A stretch of DNA of 49,080 nucleotides from Gammaproteobacteria bacterium (GTDB lineage: Bacteria; Pseudomonadota; Gammaproteobacteria; Enterobacterales; Psychrobiaceae), in assembly GCA_013214965.1 (NCBI GenBank), contig JABSRU010000032.1:1-49080 (forward strand). The letters are read 5' to 3'. Every line of letters begins with the position of its first letter. The first letter of the stretch is position 1. Below are positions 23,291-35,032 of this stretch, one piece after another. Below the pieces are notes generated by a model, which was not told the DNA's origin, searched no databases, and worked only from the letters and a program-made list of their open reading frames with translations. Position numbers and translations under genes: made by a program.

Positions 23291-25237
23291 ATGAGTACTC
23301 AGGATCTCTATCCAGTACCTTCAACATTCGAGAAAAATGCGCTGGTCAATAACGATAAATATGAAGAAATGTATCATGAATCAATCAATGATCCTGATGC
23401 TTTTTGGGGGCGTCATGGGAAACGAATTGATTGGATCAAGCCTTATACGAAGGTGAAAGAGACCAACTTTTCTGCCCCAAACGTTAGTATTAAATGGTAT
23501 AGCGATGGCACATTAAATGCCTCTGCGAATTGCCTTGATCGTCATTTAGCCAACAATGGCGATGATATCGCGATTATATGGGAAGGTGATGATGCCAAGG
23601 ATCAACGTAAGATCTCCTATCGTCAATTGCATCATGATGTTTGTAAATTTGCCAATGGCCTAAAAGCTAAAGGGGTCAAACGCGGCGATATCGTCTCAAT
23701 CTACATGCCAATGGTCCCAGAAGCTGCTGTTGCGATGCTAGCTTGTGCTCGTATCGGCGCGGTGCATTCTATTATTTTTGGTGGCTTCTCCTCTGAATCA
23801 ATCTCTTCCCGTGTCATCGATGGCCAAGCTAAAGTGATTATTACCGCGGACGAAGGTCCTCGTGGCGGTCGTATGGTGCCACTAAAAGGTAATATTGATG
23901 AAGCGCTAGCTAATCCTAAAGTAACCACGGTTGAAACCGTGATTGTGTTACAACGTACGGGTGGCGATATTGACTGGCATCAAGATCGTGATGTTTGGTG
24001 GCATGATTTAACCGACAGTGTCAGTGATGATTGCCCCGCGGAAGAAATGAGCGCAGAAGACCCATTGTTTATCTTATATACTTCGGGTTCAACCGGTACG
24101 CCTAAAGGTGTGTTACATACCACCGGTGGTTATATGGTCTACGCCTCAATGACCCATGAATATGTGTTCGATTATAAAAAAGGCGATGTTTACTGGTGTA
24201 CGGCCGATGTGGGGTGGATAACAGGTCATAGCTATATGGTGTATGGTCCTTTAGCCAATGGCGCTACAGTCCTGATCCATGAGGGTGTGCCGAATTATCC
24301 TACCCCAAGTCGTTTAGGTGAAATAATTGATCGTCATCTGGTCAATCAACTGTACACCGCACCCACTTTAATTCGTGCATTAATGGCGAAAGGAACGGCG
24401 TTCTTTGATAATTTTGATGGCAGCTCATTACGGGTGCTAGGCAGTGTTGGGGAACCCATCAATCCAGAAGCTTGGCGTTGGTACAATGATATTATTGGTA
24501 AAGGTAATAGCCCGATTGTAGATACGTGGTGGCAAACTGAAACCGGCGGTATTCTGATCACGCCACTGCCCGGAGCAACGGCCGCTAAACCAGGCTCAGC
24601 AACTCGACCTTTTTTTGGGGTGCAACCTGCCATTGTTGATGCCGAAGGTAAAATACTAGAAGGTGAAGCTGCAGGTTCTTTAGTGATCCTTGATAGTTGG
24701 CCAGGACAAATGCGCACGGTATTTGGCGATCATGAGCGATTCCAAATGACCTACTTCCAAACTTTCCATAATATGTATACCACGGGTGATGGCGCAAAAC
24801 GCGATGCCGACGGATATTACTGGATTACTGGACGAGTCGATGATGTTATCAATGTTGCAGGTCACCGTATGGGCACCGCTGAGGTGGAAAGCTCTCTCGT
24901 TAGTCATCCATCGGTAGCTGAAGCTGCCGTTGTTGGTTACCCCCATGACATCAAAGGGCAAGGTATTTATGCCTACGTAACGTTAAACGATGATGTTGAA
25001 GAAACCGAGGAATTACGCAAGGAACTTAAGGTCTGGGTTCGTAAAGACTTAGGCGCTATTGCAGCACCCGATATGGTCCAATGGGCACCGGGTTTACCTA
25101 AGACGCGTTCCGGTAAAATTATGCGCCGCGTGTTGCGTAAAATTGCCGCTAATGAAATAGATGAACTTGGTGACTCATCAACCTTAGCCGATCCTTCGGT
25201 ATTAGATACCTTAATTGGCAATCGTCAAAACGCTTAG
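23291..25237 (+). CDS. acs: Acetyl-CoA synthetase
   Basis: The 648-residue enzyme activates acetate to acetyl-CoA with ATP. Its motifs are [20 protein letters not shown] (A3 motif), [28 protein letters not shown] and the terminal [10 protein letters not shown] with the regulatory acetylatable Lys. E. coli Acs has 652 residues. The start has AGGAAA upstream. A -10 TATAAT lies at 23265-23270 with a poor -35, which would fit a promoter needing an activator such as CRP. It ends in a strong terminator and is probably monocistronic. Confidence 0.97.
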   Translation: MSTQDLYPVPSTFEKNALVNNDKYEEMYHESINDPDAFWGRHGKRIDWIKPYTKVKETNFSAPNVSIKWYSDGTLNASANCLDRHLANNGDDIAIIWEGDDAKDQRKISYRQLHHDVCKFANGLKAKGVKRGDIVSIYMPMVPEAAVAMLACARIGAVHSIIFGGFSSESISSRVIDGQAKVIITADEGPRGGRMVPLKGNIDEALANPKVTTVETVIVLQRTGGDIDWHQDRDVWWHDLTDSVSDDCPAEEMSAEDPLFILYTSGSTGTPKGVLHTTGGYMVYASMTHEYVFDYKKGDVYWCTADVGWITGHSYMVYGPLANGATVLIHEGVPNYPTPSRLGEIIDRHLVNQLYTAPTLIRALMAKGTAFFDNFDGSSLRVLGSVGEPINPEAWRWYNDIIGKGNSPIVDTWWQTETGGILITPLPGATAAKPGSATRPFFGVQPAIVDAEGKILEGEAAGSLVILDSWPGQMRTVFGDHERFQMTYFQTFHNMYTTGDGAKRDADGYYWITGRVDDVINVAGHRMGTAEVESSLVSHPSVAEAAVVGYPHDIKGQGIYAYVTLNDDVEETEELRKELKVWVRKDLGAIAAPDMVQWAPGLPKTRSGKIMRRVLRKIAANEIDELGDSSTLADPSVLDTLIGNRQNA

Positions 25238-25252
25238 TAGAAAATAGGCACA

Positions 25253-25286
25253 AAAAAACACCGTTACCAAAGTAACGGTGTTTTTT
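25253..25286. terminator. Bidirectional terminator between acs and ihfA
   Basis: A 15-bp stem (AAAAAACACCGTTAC at 25253-25267, GTAACGGTGTTTTTT at 25272-25286, loop CAAA) lies between the convergent acs and ihfA genes. A and T runs on both sides let it serve both. Confidence 0.92.
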
Positions 25287-25304
25287 ATTGACCAATGTTT
25301 GATC

Positions 25305-25601
25305 TTATTTTTTAACTTCTAACAGTTCGACCCGAGCTTTAAGCTTTTGACCTGCTCTAAATGTTACGACTCGACGAGCTGAAATTGGAATATCTTCACC
25401 TGTTTTCGGATTTCTCCCAGGACGTTCCGCTTTGTCTCTTAAATCAAAATTTCCGAATCCAGAAAGTTTGATTTGTTCTCCATGTTCCAGGCAATCACGC
25501 AATTCCTCAAAAAACAGTTCAACCATCTCCTTGGCATCTTTTTTGCTAAAATCCAATTTTTCAAATAGGTGTTCTGCCATTTCGGCTTTCGTTAGTGCCA
25601 T
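25305..25601 (-). CDS. ihfA: Integration host factor subunit alpha
   Basis: The 98-residue protein begins [16 protein letters not shown] and carries the DNA-bending arm [21 protein letters not shown], including the conserved Pro at the arm tip, then [16 protein letters not shown]. This is IHF-alpha rather than beta or HU. It dimerises with IHF-beta to bend DNA. It begins five bases after pheT, in the conserved pheS-pheT-ihfA order. Confidence 0.97.
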   Translation of the reverse strand: MALTKAEMAEHLFEKLDFSKKDAKEMVELFFEELRDCLEHGEQIKLSGFGNFDLRDKAERPGRNPKTGEDIPISARRVVTFRAGQKLKARVELLEVKK

Positions 25602-25606
25602 ATAAA

Positions 25607-27994
25607 CTAATCTCTCAATTTTGCGCCAAATGAATCACTCGCTGCGGCAATTGCTTGCTCGACAGTTTGTGAAATTTCTTGTTCTTCTAAAGTTCTATTT
25701 TTATCTTGTAGTGTTAATGCAATGGCTAAACTTTTATAGCCATCATCAACACCGTTACCACGGTAAACATCAAATAAATTAATAGTAACCAATTGGCTTC
25801 CACCAGCTTGTTTAATACATCTAATGACATCATCCGCATTTACTGCCTCTTCAACCACTAAAGCAATATCCCGACGATTTGCTGGAAATTTAGATAATCC
25901 AGCTGATTGCGGTAATTTTCTAGTCAAAATTGAAGATTGAGTTAATTCAAATACTATAGTGCGTCCATTCAGACCCAATGCTTTTTCGTGTTGAGGATGA
26001 ATAGCACCAATAAAGCCGACCGACTGATCATTTAAGAAAATTTCAGCCGATTGTCCAGGATGCAAAGCACTTAATTGGGTTTGTCTAAATTCAAAACTAT
26101 CAATATCGCACGTTAGCTCTAGCAATGCCTCAACATCGCCTTTTAAATCGAAAAAGTCAACACTTCGATTCTCAATATCCCAGTGTTCATCACTAATATT
26201 ACCCGTGATCACACCAGCAATCATTGGTTCCTGACGAACCCCGTGTTCACTGGTCTGATCTGGGTAGAAACGTAGTCCAGTTTCGAATAAACGTAATCGT
26301 GACTGTTGACGTTTTTGATTGTGACTAACCGCTTGCAATAAACCTGTCCAAAGGCTAACCCGCATTACCGACATATCCACAGAGATCGGATGTGGTAACA
26401 CCTTAGCATCAAGTGCTGGGAAAAGAACTTTTTGCGCCTTAGGATCGACGAAACTATAAGTAATTGCCTCATTAAAACCACGACCGACTAATACTTGGCG
26501 TAATTTCATGATAGAAAGTTGTGACTCGTTATGCTTGGTCATCGACAATGTTGCCATTGGCGATTCATTAGGGATATTGTTATATCCGTACACGCGCGCG
26601 AGTTCTTCGATTAAGTCAGCTTCAATGCTGATATCGAAACGATATAATGGTGCAACACAAGACCAACCTTGATCGTTCTCGGTTAATTGCACGCCCAGTA
26701 ACGATAAAATTGCGTTAACATCAGTGTCTGCAATCTTAATCCCTAATACACGTTCAATACGTGAACGTCGTAATTCAATCTTCGCCTGTTGCGGTAGGTT
26801 TTCTTTTGACACCGTCTCAACAATGGGTCCAGCTTGACCGCCGACAATTTCAAGCAGTAACTGAGTTGCTCGTTCCATCGCATCAAATTGTTGCTCGGGA
26901 TCAACACCACGTTCATAACGGTGCGACGCATCGGTATGTAAACCATAACTGCGTGCTTTGCCCGCAATAGCGAGCGGTGCAAAGAAAGCGCTTTCTAAGA
27001 AGATATCTTGAGTATCGTTAGTGACACCACTGTCTTTACCGCCGAATATTCCAGCAATGGCAAGCGCTTTGGTGTCGTCAGCAATTAATAGTGTTGCTGG
27101 TGATAATTTCGCTTCTTTACCGTCTAATAAGGTCAGTGTCTCGTCAGCTTGTGCAAAACGGACATTAATCGCGCCATCAATGTTGGCTAAATCAAACGCA
27201 TGCATTGGATGACCCAGCTCTAATAACACATAATTAGTGATATCGACCACGGGATCAATTGAACGTACGCCACAACGACGAAGTTTTTCAGTCATCCATA
27301 ACGGGCTAGCAACGTTTAGGTTAATCCCTTTGATTACTCGGCCCAAATAACGAGGACATGCCGCAGATTCACTGACATTAATCGTTAAAACGTCATCAAT
27401 GGTTGAGGCTGTTTTATTAATGGTAACGGGTGTTAAATCCATCCGGTTTAATACCGCGACTTCACGCGCCAAGCCTTTAATGCCTAGACAGTCAGCACGG
27501 TTAGCTGTTAAATCAACGTCAATAGAGACATCTTCTAACGATAAATATTGACGTAAATCGGTGCCAATTGGCGCATCGGTTGGTAATTCCATAATGCCAT
27601 CAGATTCATCACTTAAACCCAATTCACTAAAAGAACACAACATCCCAAATGATGGTTGACCGCGTAATTTAGCTTTTTTAATCTTAAAATCGCCAGGTAA
27701 TACAGCACCGACCATCGCTACAGCGACTTTAAGTCCTAAACGACAATTAGGCGCACCACAAACGATATCGATTAACTCATCGCCGCCGACATTAATTTTG
27801 GTGACTTGCAGTTTATCTGCGTCTGGATGACGCCCACATTCAACAACTTCGCCAATAACAACCTTGCTAAACTCGGCAGCAACAGGCGCAATATCATCAA
27901 CTTCAAGGCCAGCCATGGTGATTTGGGCAGCAAGCTCTTCGGTGCTAATCGCAGGATTAACCCACTCGCGCAGCCATGATTCACTAAATTTCAT
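25607..27994 (-). CDS. pheT: Phenylalanine-tRNA ligase beta subunit
   Basis: The 795-residue subunit (E. coli also 795) has the N-terminal tRNA-binding EMAP-like domain (about 39-148, [26 protein letters not shown]), the B3/B4 editing region, the B5 domain and a C-terminal anticodon-binding FDX-ACB domain (about 701-794, [14 protein letters not shown]). It forms an alpha2-beta2 enzyme with PheS. Spacing to pheS is 12 bases and to ihfA five, so the three are an operon. Confidence 0.97.
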   Translation of the reverse strand: MKFSESWLREWVNPAISTEELAAQITMAGLEVDDIAPVAAEFSKVVIGEVVECGRHPDADKLQVTKINVGGDELIDIVCGAPNCRLGLKVAVAMVGAVLPGDFKIKKAKLRGQPSFGMLCSFSELGLSDESDGIMELPTDAPIGTDLRQYLSLEDVSIDVDLTANRADCLGIKGLAREVAVLNRMDLTPVTINKTASTIDDVLTINVSESAACPRYLGRVIKGINLNVASPLWMTEKLRRCGVRSIDPVVDITNYVLLELGHPMHAFDLANIDGAINVRFAQADETLTLLDGKEAKLSPATLLIADDTKALAIAGIFGGKDSGVTNDTQDIFLESAFFAPLAIAGKARSYGLHTDASHRYERGVDPEQQFDAMERATQLLLEIVGGQAGPIVETVSKENLPQQAKIELRRSRIERVLGIKIADTDVNAILSLLGVQLTENDQGWSCVAPLYRFDISIEADLIEELARVYGYNNIPNESPMATLSMTKHNESQLSIMKLRQVLVGRGFNEAITYSFVDPKAQKVLFPALDAKVLPHPISVDMSVMRVSLWTGLLQAVSHNQKRQQSRLRLFETGLRFYPDQTSEHGVRQEPMIAGVITGNISDEHWDIENRSVDFFDLKGDVEALLELTCDIDSFEFRQTQLSALHPGQSAEIFLNDQSVGFIGAIHPQHEKALGLNGRTIVFELTQSSILTRKLPQSAGLSKFPANRRDIALVVEEAVNADDVIRCIKQAGGSQLVTINLFDVYRGNGVDDGYKSLAIALTLQDKNRTLEEQEISQTVEQAIAAASDSFGAKLRD

Positions 27995-28006
27995 TTAATT
28001 CTAGCC

Positions 28007-29035
<1,029 letters not shown>

Positions 29036-29081
29036 TTAATTGACAATGGGGCATAATTCTACGCGATAGAAAAATGAATAG

Positions 29082-29099
29082 CTAGGCGGAAAAGCCTAG
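29082..29099 (-). terminator. Weak hairpin downstream of the quinone oxidoreductase gene
   Basis: CTAGGC-GGAAAA-GCCTAG is a six-bp hairpin 55 bases past the stop at 29154. On the minus strand ATTCATTTTTC follows after a few bases, so a weak terminator ahead of pheS is possible. Confidence 0.35.
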
Positions 29100-29153
29100 A
29101 AATAGCCATTTCAATCAATTATTAGTCTTATTGCTGGGATTTTATTCACTGTT

Positions 29154-30155
29154 TCATTCTCGCTCGAAAGAATGAAGGATAAGTTTACCAATATTTAGGT
29201 TTGACGACATTTTCTTAAGCGCGATGTCAACGCTGTCATAATGATAATCACTGTCAACGACGGCGAGTAATTCGCCACGCTCAAAACAAGATAGAAACTG
29301 CTCACTAAATTGTGAGATCAACGCGGCTTTATATTGATAATCACGGTTACGTAGGGTGCTTCCCATAATGGTCAACCGTTTTGATAACACTTTAGCAAAA
29401 TCAAATTTGTCACCAAATCGACCACCGAGCATCGCTAGATTGACTAAAGCCCCATCCACCGCTAAGGCATCAATATTCGCCTTTAAATAATCACCACCAA
29501 TAAAATCAACAATCACATCAATACCCTCACCTTGCGTGATGGTTGCTATTTGTTGGCAAAAATCTTGGCTTTTATAATTAATCACATGATCGGCCCCTAG
29601 TGCTGATAATGCATTCAATTTGAGGTCTGTGCTAGCCGTCGTAAAAACCTCAGCACCTGCTTTTTTAGCTAACTGAATTGCAGCACTGCCGACACCACTG
29701 GCCCCTGCATGGATTAACACTCGGGCTTTCTTACAGGACAGTTTTTCCGATAGTTTAGCCAATTCGAATAGCGCTTGATACGCCGTAATAAAGGCTTCGG
29801 GTAGAGCAGCGGCGGCAATAAAGCTAAGGCTAGCTGGCATTTTCATCACACAGCCAACATCCACACAAACCTGTGATGCCCAACCGCCACCGCACAGTAG
29901 CGCCATCACCTTATCACCTGGTTGAAATGGTGAGGTCGCTGGCGCACGAATAACCACGCCAGAGACTTCAAGTCCGACAATCGTGCTTTCCCCAGCGGGC
30001 GGCGGGTAATGACCGGCCAGTTGTAATAAATCAGCCCGATTAATGCCACTGGCTTTCACGGCGATATGAACCTGGTTTGATTGTGGGATCAAATCATCCA
30101 TTTCAGTAATGGTTAACGTTTGATTCTTGTCATGACCGAGCAAATATTTCATCAC
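29154..30155 (-). CDS. NAD(P)H quinone oxidoreductase, PIG3 family
   Basis: The 333-residue MDR-family protein lacks zinc ligands and resembles PIG3/QOR. It has SGINRADLLQLAGHYPPPAG at about 37-56, GLEVSG, the Rossmann segment ARVLIHAGASGVGSAAIQLAKKAG and VIVDFIGGDYL. It should reduce quinones or similar compounds with NADPH. The two leading Met residues leave the start uncertain by one codon. It is divergent from rlmI. Confidence 0.88.
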   Translation of the reverse strand: MMKYLLGHDKNQTLTITEMDDLIPQSNQVHIAVKASGINRADLLQLAGHYPPPAGESTIVGLEVSGVVIRAPATSPFQPGDKVMALLCGGGWASQVCVDVGCVMKMPASLSFIAAAALPEAFITAYQALFELAKLSEKLSCKKARVLIHAGASGVGSAAIQLAKKAGAEVFTTASTDLKLNALSALGADHVINYKSQDFCQQIATITQGEGIDVIVDFIGGDYLKANIDALAVDGALVNLAMLGGRFGDKFDFAKVLSKRLTIMGSTLRNRDYQYKAALISQFSEQFLSCFERGELLAVVDSDYHYDSVDIALKKMSSNLNIGKLILHSFERE

Positions 30156-30295
30156 ATTGAATTCCTTTAAATCATTAATGACTCAATGCTACGATATAAT
30201 TGAATCAAAGACACGGTTACGCAATAATTAAGTTGCCTATCACCCGACACCCCCGTAAAATCTGGCCTTTATTTTTAGTCCCTTTGAGAAACACT

Positions 30296-31486
30296 ATGCA
30301 AGCAACTATTATTTTGAAACCTGGCCGTGAAAAGGCATTAAAACGTCGTCATCCTTGGATATTTTCAATGGCGATAAACAAAATTAAAGGTCAAGTTGAA
30401 CATGGTGCAACCGTTGATGTTGTCGATGATAAGGGGAACTGGTTAGCCAAAGGCGCTTACTCACCTGATTCACAAATTAGAGTTAGAATTTGGAGCTTCG
30501 ACCAATCACAAACCATTGATCAACAATTTTTCTTTGAGCGATTACAGCAAGCCTATCAAGCGCGCAAAGCCTTAATTGCTGAGCAAGGTTTAACGGGGTT
30601 CCGATTAGTTGCCGCCGAATCGGATTATTTACCCGGTATTACTATCGATCACTTCAATGACAGCTTAGTGTGTCAATTATTAAGTGCTGGTGCCGAATAT
30701 CACCGCAATAATATTATCAGCGCCTTGGAACAGCTATTTCCAGAGCATAAAATTTATGACCGCTCTGATGTCGAAGTTCGTAAAAAAGAAGGTCTATTAC
30801 CAACCACCAGTGCCATTAAAGGTGATTTCACTGAACGCTTAACGATAATCAAAGAAAACGGTCATCAGATTTTAGTCGACATTAAAAAAGGTCATAAAAC
30901 AGGTTTCTACCTTGACCAACGTGATAATCGAGCGATTGCCGGTAAATATTGTCGTGATAAAACGGTACTAAATTGTTTTAGTTATACGGGGACTTTCGGT
31001 ATATATGCATTAGCCAATGGCGCAAAGCACTTTACCAATGTCGACTTGTCGCAAGATGCACTAGATATTGCGAAACAAAATATCGAATTAAACGAGTTAG
31101 ACTTAGCAAAAGTTGATTTTGTTAAAGCGGATGTCTTTAAATTATTGCGTCGTTACCGTGATGAAGGTAAAACATTCGATGTTATTATTTTAGATCCACC
31201 AAAGTTTGCAGATAATAAAGCGCAATTAAATGGCGCCTGTCGTGGTTATAAAGACATTAATATGGTGGCGATGCAATTGCTAAATCCCGGTGGCACGTTA
31301 CTGACTTATTCATGTTCAGGCTTAATGCCTGCGGATTTATTTCAAAAGGTGGTCGCTGACGCCGCATTAGATGCCCAACGTGATGCCCAAATTATTGCCC
31401 GTTTATCTCAAGCATCAGATCACCCAATAGCCAGCACCTTTCCTGAAGGGTTTTATCTAAAAGGTCTCGCTTTAACAGTAAGATAA
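30296..31486 (+). CDS. rlmI: 23S rRNA m5C1962 methyltransferase RlmI
   Basis: With the start at 30296 the protein has 396 residues, as does E. coli RlmI. An upstream in-frame ATG (30200) adds 32 residues that do not fit. The N-terminal PUA domain (about 1-75, [20 protein letters not shown]) is followed by a class I SAM domain with [20 protein letters not shown] and DPPKFADNK, and a terminal CSGLM segment with the catalytic Cys region (SCSG). Confidence 0.93.
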   Translation: MQATIILKPGREKALKRRHPWIFSMAINKIKGQVEHGATVDVVDDKGNWLAKGAYSPDSQIRVRIWSFDQSQTIDQQFFFERLQQAYQARKALIAEQGLTGFRLVAAESDYLPGITIDHFNDSLVCQLLSAGAEYHRNNIISALEQLFPEHKIYDRSDVEVRKKEGLLPTTSAIKGDFTERLTIIKENGHQILVDIKKGHKTGFYLDQRDNRAIAGKYCRDKTVLNCFSYTGTFGIYALANGAKHFTNVDLSQDALDIAKQNIELNELDLAKVDFVKADVFKLLRRYRDEGKTFDVIILDPPKFADNKAQLNGACRGYKDINMVAMQLLNPGGTLLTYSCSGLMPADLFQKVVADAALDAQRDAQIIARLSQASDHPIASTFPEGFYLKGLALTVR

Positions 31487-31497
31487 TATATATTACT

Positions 31498-31519
31498 AAT
31501 CCCAGTATAAGCTGGGATT
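31498..31519 (+). terminator. Hairpin after rlmI, possible terminator
   Basis: AATCCCAG (31498-31505) and CTGGGATT (31512-31519) form an 8-bp stem, followed by TATTTAG. The T-run is short, so read-through into the Lon-like gene is possible. Confidence 0.55.
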
Positions 31520-31543
31520 TATTTAGCCACAGGAAAAACCCAT

Positions 31544-33553
31544 TTGAAAACAACCAAACACTCAACCGACCTTCGCTTAAGCGTAAACCAACTCGGGTTG
31601 GATGTCACACAGATAAAAAATCTGTTGACCGACGTGTCATGGCACGATGCCCCGGGCCTTTCGACCGGTCAGCCACGTGCAACAAATGCTTTTGAGTTGT
31701 TTTCAAAACCCCAATGTAATGGTCAAAATTTATTTTTAAGCAGCTATCCGACAATCGATACCAAGGGCTTAATCAAGGAGCTTCTGACCTCGAATCCCCA
31801 TGGGGTTAGTGACGTTTTCGATACTGTCTATGTTGAAGATCTAGCTAACCCTCGTCGCCCTATATGTTTACAACTACCACGCGGGCAAGCGACCAAATTT
31901 ACGCGATTAGTCAACTCATGGCTTAAACATGAAATTAAAGAGCCACCATTAAAAGATCATTACGTCGCCACTTTAGATTCCTTACTTAAATCATTTAAAC
32001 GTTTGCCTAAAGTGATTAATTATTTAACTGATTTGGCCAAACGCCTTGATCGAGGCTCAAAATTAAGTCATCCCGTACTGGTTAACAACTTTGTATCTCA
32101 TCAAGATAGCCAACCGTTTCCTATTGTTCATTGTGACAATCCTTCGGTTACTAAATTGTTTGGTGACATCGCGATGTTAACAGATCAGGGCTCTACCGTT
32201 GCCAATCACCATTTATTACAACCAGGGCTGCTGCATTATGCCAATGGCGGTGTGATGATTTTGCCCGCGGAGCGATTACTTGATGATCCTAATCTATGGT
32301 TTGAGCTAAAATCCTCTTTATTGGATCAAGAAATCAAATGGACCTGTGCCAATAGTTGGTTAGACCCAAAGCCAATTGAGCTGAAGCTGCAAATTGTCCT
32401 CGTTGGCGATCCAATGTCCTATAAAGACTTTATTGAACTGGATCCTGATTTTATTCAATTATTTCCATTGGTTGCAGAGATAAATCATCAAGTCGATTTA
32501 ATCACTGACCAAGATGTCATTACTTATGCCGGTTATTTACAAAATTTAGCGCGACGTCATGATTATGCCGATTTAAGTGTCGGTGCTATTGCTCGGTTAA
32601 TGAACCTCTCATCAAACTTAGTGGAGCACCAAAAAAAGCTCTCGCTGGATAGCGTTACTTTTTCGCATTTAATCGCACAAGCGCAAAGTTACTGTGTTGA
32701 TGCAGAAACCATTGGCGAACAAGATATTATTAAAGCCATTAATGATGCACAATTTCGAAAAAACCGCATTGCCCATTATAGCTTTGAAGCCATCGAGCAA
32801 AAACAATTGATTATTACCACTCTGGGTAAAAAAATTGGTCAAATTAATGGTCTATCTGTGTTAGAGACTGACCTTGATTCTTTTGGGGAGCCTTCAAGAA
32901 TCACCGCCGCTGTTTATTATGGTAATGGTGAAGTCGATGATGTTGAACGTAAAGTTGACCTTGCTGGTAATATTCATGCCAAAGGCGTAGCAATTTTAAC
33001 CTCATACCTCCATCAAAAATTTGCTTTGGAAGATGAAATTCCATTAAGCGCGAACTTAGTCTTTGAACAATCTTATCAAGGGATTGATGGTGATAGTGCG
33101 GCGATGGCGAGTTTAATTTGTTTGTTATCAGCTTTCTCTAAGCAACCACTAAATCAAGGGGTAGCGATTACCGGTGCCCTCGATCAATTCGGAAATGTGT
33201 TAGCGGTTGGTGGCATTAATGAGAAAATTGAAGGGTATTTCAAAACTTGCCAGCTTAATCCAAACCCTGCTTTTCAGGGGGTGATTATGCCCGCGAGCAA
33301 TCAACTCAATTTAAATTTATCACCCGATGTTATCGCAGCCGTTGCGAAAGGTGACTTTGTTATTTATGCCATCGATCATATCGATCAAGCCATTGAAATT
33401 TGTTTTGAACTCAGTGCTGGCACTGCTGATGACGATGGGCACTATGGCGATGACACTTTATATGGCATGATTGCACAGCGCATTGAGTTGATTCATAATC
33501 CTCAACTGCATAGCGAATCGTTATTTGAGCGATTAATTGCTCGTTTCAAGTAA
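31544..33553 (+). CDS. Lon-related S16 protease (YcbZ/LonB-like) without a visible Walker A
   Basis: The 669-residue protein starts at a TTG with AGGA nine bases earlier. The C-terminal S16 protease domain has the Ser-Lys dyad: S518 in GDSAAMASL and K561 in NEKIEG. Their spacing of 43 is the same as in classic Lon. Upstream is an AAA-like region with a Walker B-like GGVMILPAERLL. But I see no G-x4-GK-[ST] anywhere, so ATP binding is doubtful. E. coli YcbZ is 586 residues; this one is longer. It precedes fabA, as ycbZ does in E. coli. Substrates are unknown. Confidence 0.88.
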   Translation: MKTTKHSTDLRLSVNQLGLDVTQIKNLLTDVSWHDAPGLSTGQPRATNAFELFSKPQCNGQNLFLSSYPTIDTKGLIKELLTSNPHGVSDVFDTVYVEDLANPRRPICLQLPRGQATKFTRLVNSWLKHEIKEPPLKDHYVATLDSLLKSFKRLPKVINYLTDLAKRLDRGSKLSHPVLVNNFVSHQDSQPFPIVHCDNPSVTKLFGDIAMLTDQGSTVANHHLLQPGLLHYANGGVMILPAERLLDDPNLWFELKSSLLDQEIKWTCANSWLDPKPIELKLQIVLVGDPMSYKDFIELDPDFIQLFPLVAEINHQVDLITDQDVITYAGYLQNLARRHDYADLSVGAIARLMNLSSNLVEHQKKLSLDSVTFSHLIAQAQSYCVDAETIGEQDIIKAINDAQFRKNRIAHYSFEAIEQKQLIITTLGKKIGQINGLSVLETDLDSFGEPSRITAAVYYGNGEVDDVERKVDLAGNIHAKGVAILTSYLHQKFALEDEIPLSANLVFEQSYQGIDGDSAAMASLICLLSAFSKQPLNQGVAITGALDQFGNVLAVGGINEKIEGYFKTCQLNPNPAFQGVIMPASNQLNLNLSPDVIAAVAKGDFVIYAIDHIDQAIEICFELSAGTADDDGHYGDDTLYGMIAQRIELIHNPQLHSESLFERLIARFK

Positions 33554-33578
33554 CGGATTCGCCTCATCGGAGTTGTTT

Positions 33579-33596
33579 AGCTTACAGCTGTTCGCT
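33579..33596. promoter_or_regulatory. FabR-like operator upstream of fabA
   Basis: AGCTTACAGCTGTTCGCT at 33579-33596 closely resembles the E. coli FabR operator pattern as I recall it (AGCGTACA-NN-TGTTCGCT), with about one mismatch. It lies 35 bases before the fabA ATG, over the -35 region of a possible promoter with TATAAG at 33613-33618. That is the expected repression geometry. Confidence 0.7.
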
Positions 33597-33630
33597 AATC
33601 TATTAGAAATTTTATAAGTTGGTTTAAATA

Positions 33631-34146
33631 ATGTCTAAACAAGCAAGTTTTACAAGAGAAGATTTACTCGCAAGCAGCCGTGGCGAACTTTTTGGCCCAG
33701 GTAACCCGCAGTTACCAGCACCGAATATGTTAATGATGGACCGTATTACAAACATGACCGATGACGGTGGTGAGTTTGGTAAAGGCGAAGTAACGGCTGA
33801 ACTTGATATCACGCCAGACCTTTGGTTCTTTGATTGTCACTTCCCTGGTGACCCAGTCATGCCTGGCTGTCTAGGCCTTGATGCTATGTGGCAATTAGTT
33901 GGTTTTTATCTCGGTTGGGTTGGCGGCAAAGGTCGTGGTAGAGCGCTAGGTGTGGGTGAGGTTAAATTCACCGGTCAAGTTTTACCAACCGCAAAAAAAG
34001 TCACCTATAAGATTACATTAAAACGCGTGATTAACCGTAGATTAGTAATGGGTGTTGCAGATGCAGTGATGCTAGTTGATGGGCGTGAAATTTATAGTGC
34101 AAAAGATTTAAAAGTCGGTTTATTTACTGACACGGGTGCGTTCTAA
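33631..34146 (+). CDS. fabA: 3-hydroxydecanoyl-ACP dehydratase/isomerase FabA
   Basis: The 171-residue enzyme makes the cis double bond of anaerobic unsaturated fatty acid synthesis. The catalytic residues H70 ([11 protein letters not shown]) and D84 (GLDAMWQL) are at the same positions as in E. coli FabA (172 residues). The start [22 protein letters not shown] is canonical in its first part. The upstream FabR-like operator suggests control by unsaturated acyl thioesters. Confidence 0.98.
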   Translation: MSKQASFTREDLLASSRGELFGPGNPQLPAPNMLMMDRITNMTDDGGEFGKGEVTAELDITPDLWFFDCHFPGDPVMPGCLGLDAMWQLVGFYLGWVGGKGRGRALGVGEVKFTGQVLPTAKKVTYKITLKRVINRRLVMGVADAVMLVDGREIYSAKDLKVGLFTDTGAF

Positions 34147-34176
34147 AAACGCCTTAGTTAGCGTAGGCTGTGGTAT

Positions 34177-34908
34177 TCACACTGGATGCTGCAGTCTTTT
34201 TTCCCAAATATCAGCCATCTCACCACTCTCTTTCATCTCTTGTAATTGTTGAGTGATTAACGGAATTAAATGTGAATATTTTTTATTTAAGAAATGGTAA
34301 AGATAAAATTCGCTAATCATTGGCTTCACCTCAATAAAATGACTGTCCTTAAATTTATTTCTCATCAGTTTTAATGCAGAGGAACGCGTCACCAACGCAT
34401 AATCCACTCGATTCATTTTCAATAGCCTCAGTTGCTTCTCGGTCGAACTGGTGCGTGAATACTGACCATTAAACCCTTCAATAAATTTTTCTTGCCAATA
34501 AATGCCGTTATAGATCGCAAGACGATATTTCAATAAATGATTAATATCATCAAATTGTGTTTGATGATAAGTTGTTATCGCAATACCGCTCATACAGTAA
34601 AGCTGTACCGGTACTTTATAGAGATTTAAATAATGTTTATCAATATCTGAGACCCTGAGCACCTCACCATCTAAGACACCGTGATCGCTTTGATATAAAC
34701 CACGTTTAGAGGGAAGACCGACAAAGTTCAACTTTATCCCTAATCGCTGATAAGCCGTGGTCAGAATTTTTGCTGACGTTAATTGAAGTTCACTATTTGA
34801 AACATAGGAAAAGGATAGGACACTTGGGATTTCTGCACTTGAAGTGACGAAAGCCACCATGCTCAAGAAAAAAAATTTAATGGCTAACATTACCCAATCC
34901 CAAATCAT
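34177..34908 (-). CDS. Periplasmic solute-binding-like protein (SBP family 3 fold)
   Basis: The 243-residue protein has a signal peptide (MLAIKFFFLSMVAFVTSSA, start possibly at 34890). It then shows a pattern like the bacterial extracellular solute-binding family 3: ILTTAYQRLGIKLNFVGLPSKRGL, then NHLLKYRLAIYNG, and a second-lobe region LKMNRVDYALVTRSSALKLM. The usual ABC-transporter partners are absent. Many such orphan proteins in this order act as sensors or have no known role. Ligand unknown. It is convergent with fabA. Confidence 0.75.
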   Translation of the reverse strand: MIWDWVMLAIKFFFLSMVAFVTSSAEIPSVLSFSYVSNSELQLTSAKILTTAYQRLGIKLNFVGLPSKRGLYQSDHGVLDGEVLRVSDIDKHYLNLYKVPVQLYCMSGIAITTYHQTQFDDINHLLKYRLAIYNGIYWQEKFIEGFNGQYSRTSSTEKQLRLLKMNRVDYALVTRSSALKLMRNKFKDSHFIEVKPMISEFYLYHFLNKKYSHLIPLITQQLQEMKESGEMADIWEKRLQHPV

Positions 34909-34982
34909 TACTTTTTATTAACCATTAATCCTTATTAATTAGGCCGGGTATTCTACTGGCTCCAGATAGAAATTCAAGACAA

Positions 34983-35009
34983 AAAAAAGAGCACTATGTG
35001 CTCTTTTTT
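34983..35009 (-). terminator. Terminator of htpG
   Basis: Stem GAGCAC-TAT-GTGCTC (34989-35003) with A and T runs lies 24 bases past the htpG stop; the T-run is on the minus strand. Confidence 0.9.
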
Positions 35010-35032
35010 AATCAAAGATGAAATTTCATTAA

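Noticed and set aside
29059-29109. 16-codon ORF before pheS that might be a PheM-type leader peptide
   Set aside because: It has only two Phe codons, no ribosome-binding site and no attenuator with a T-run.
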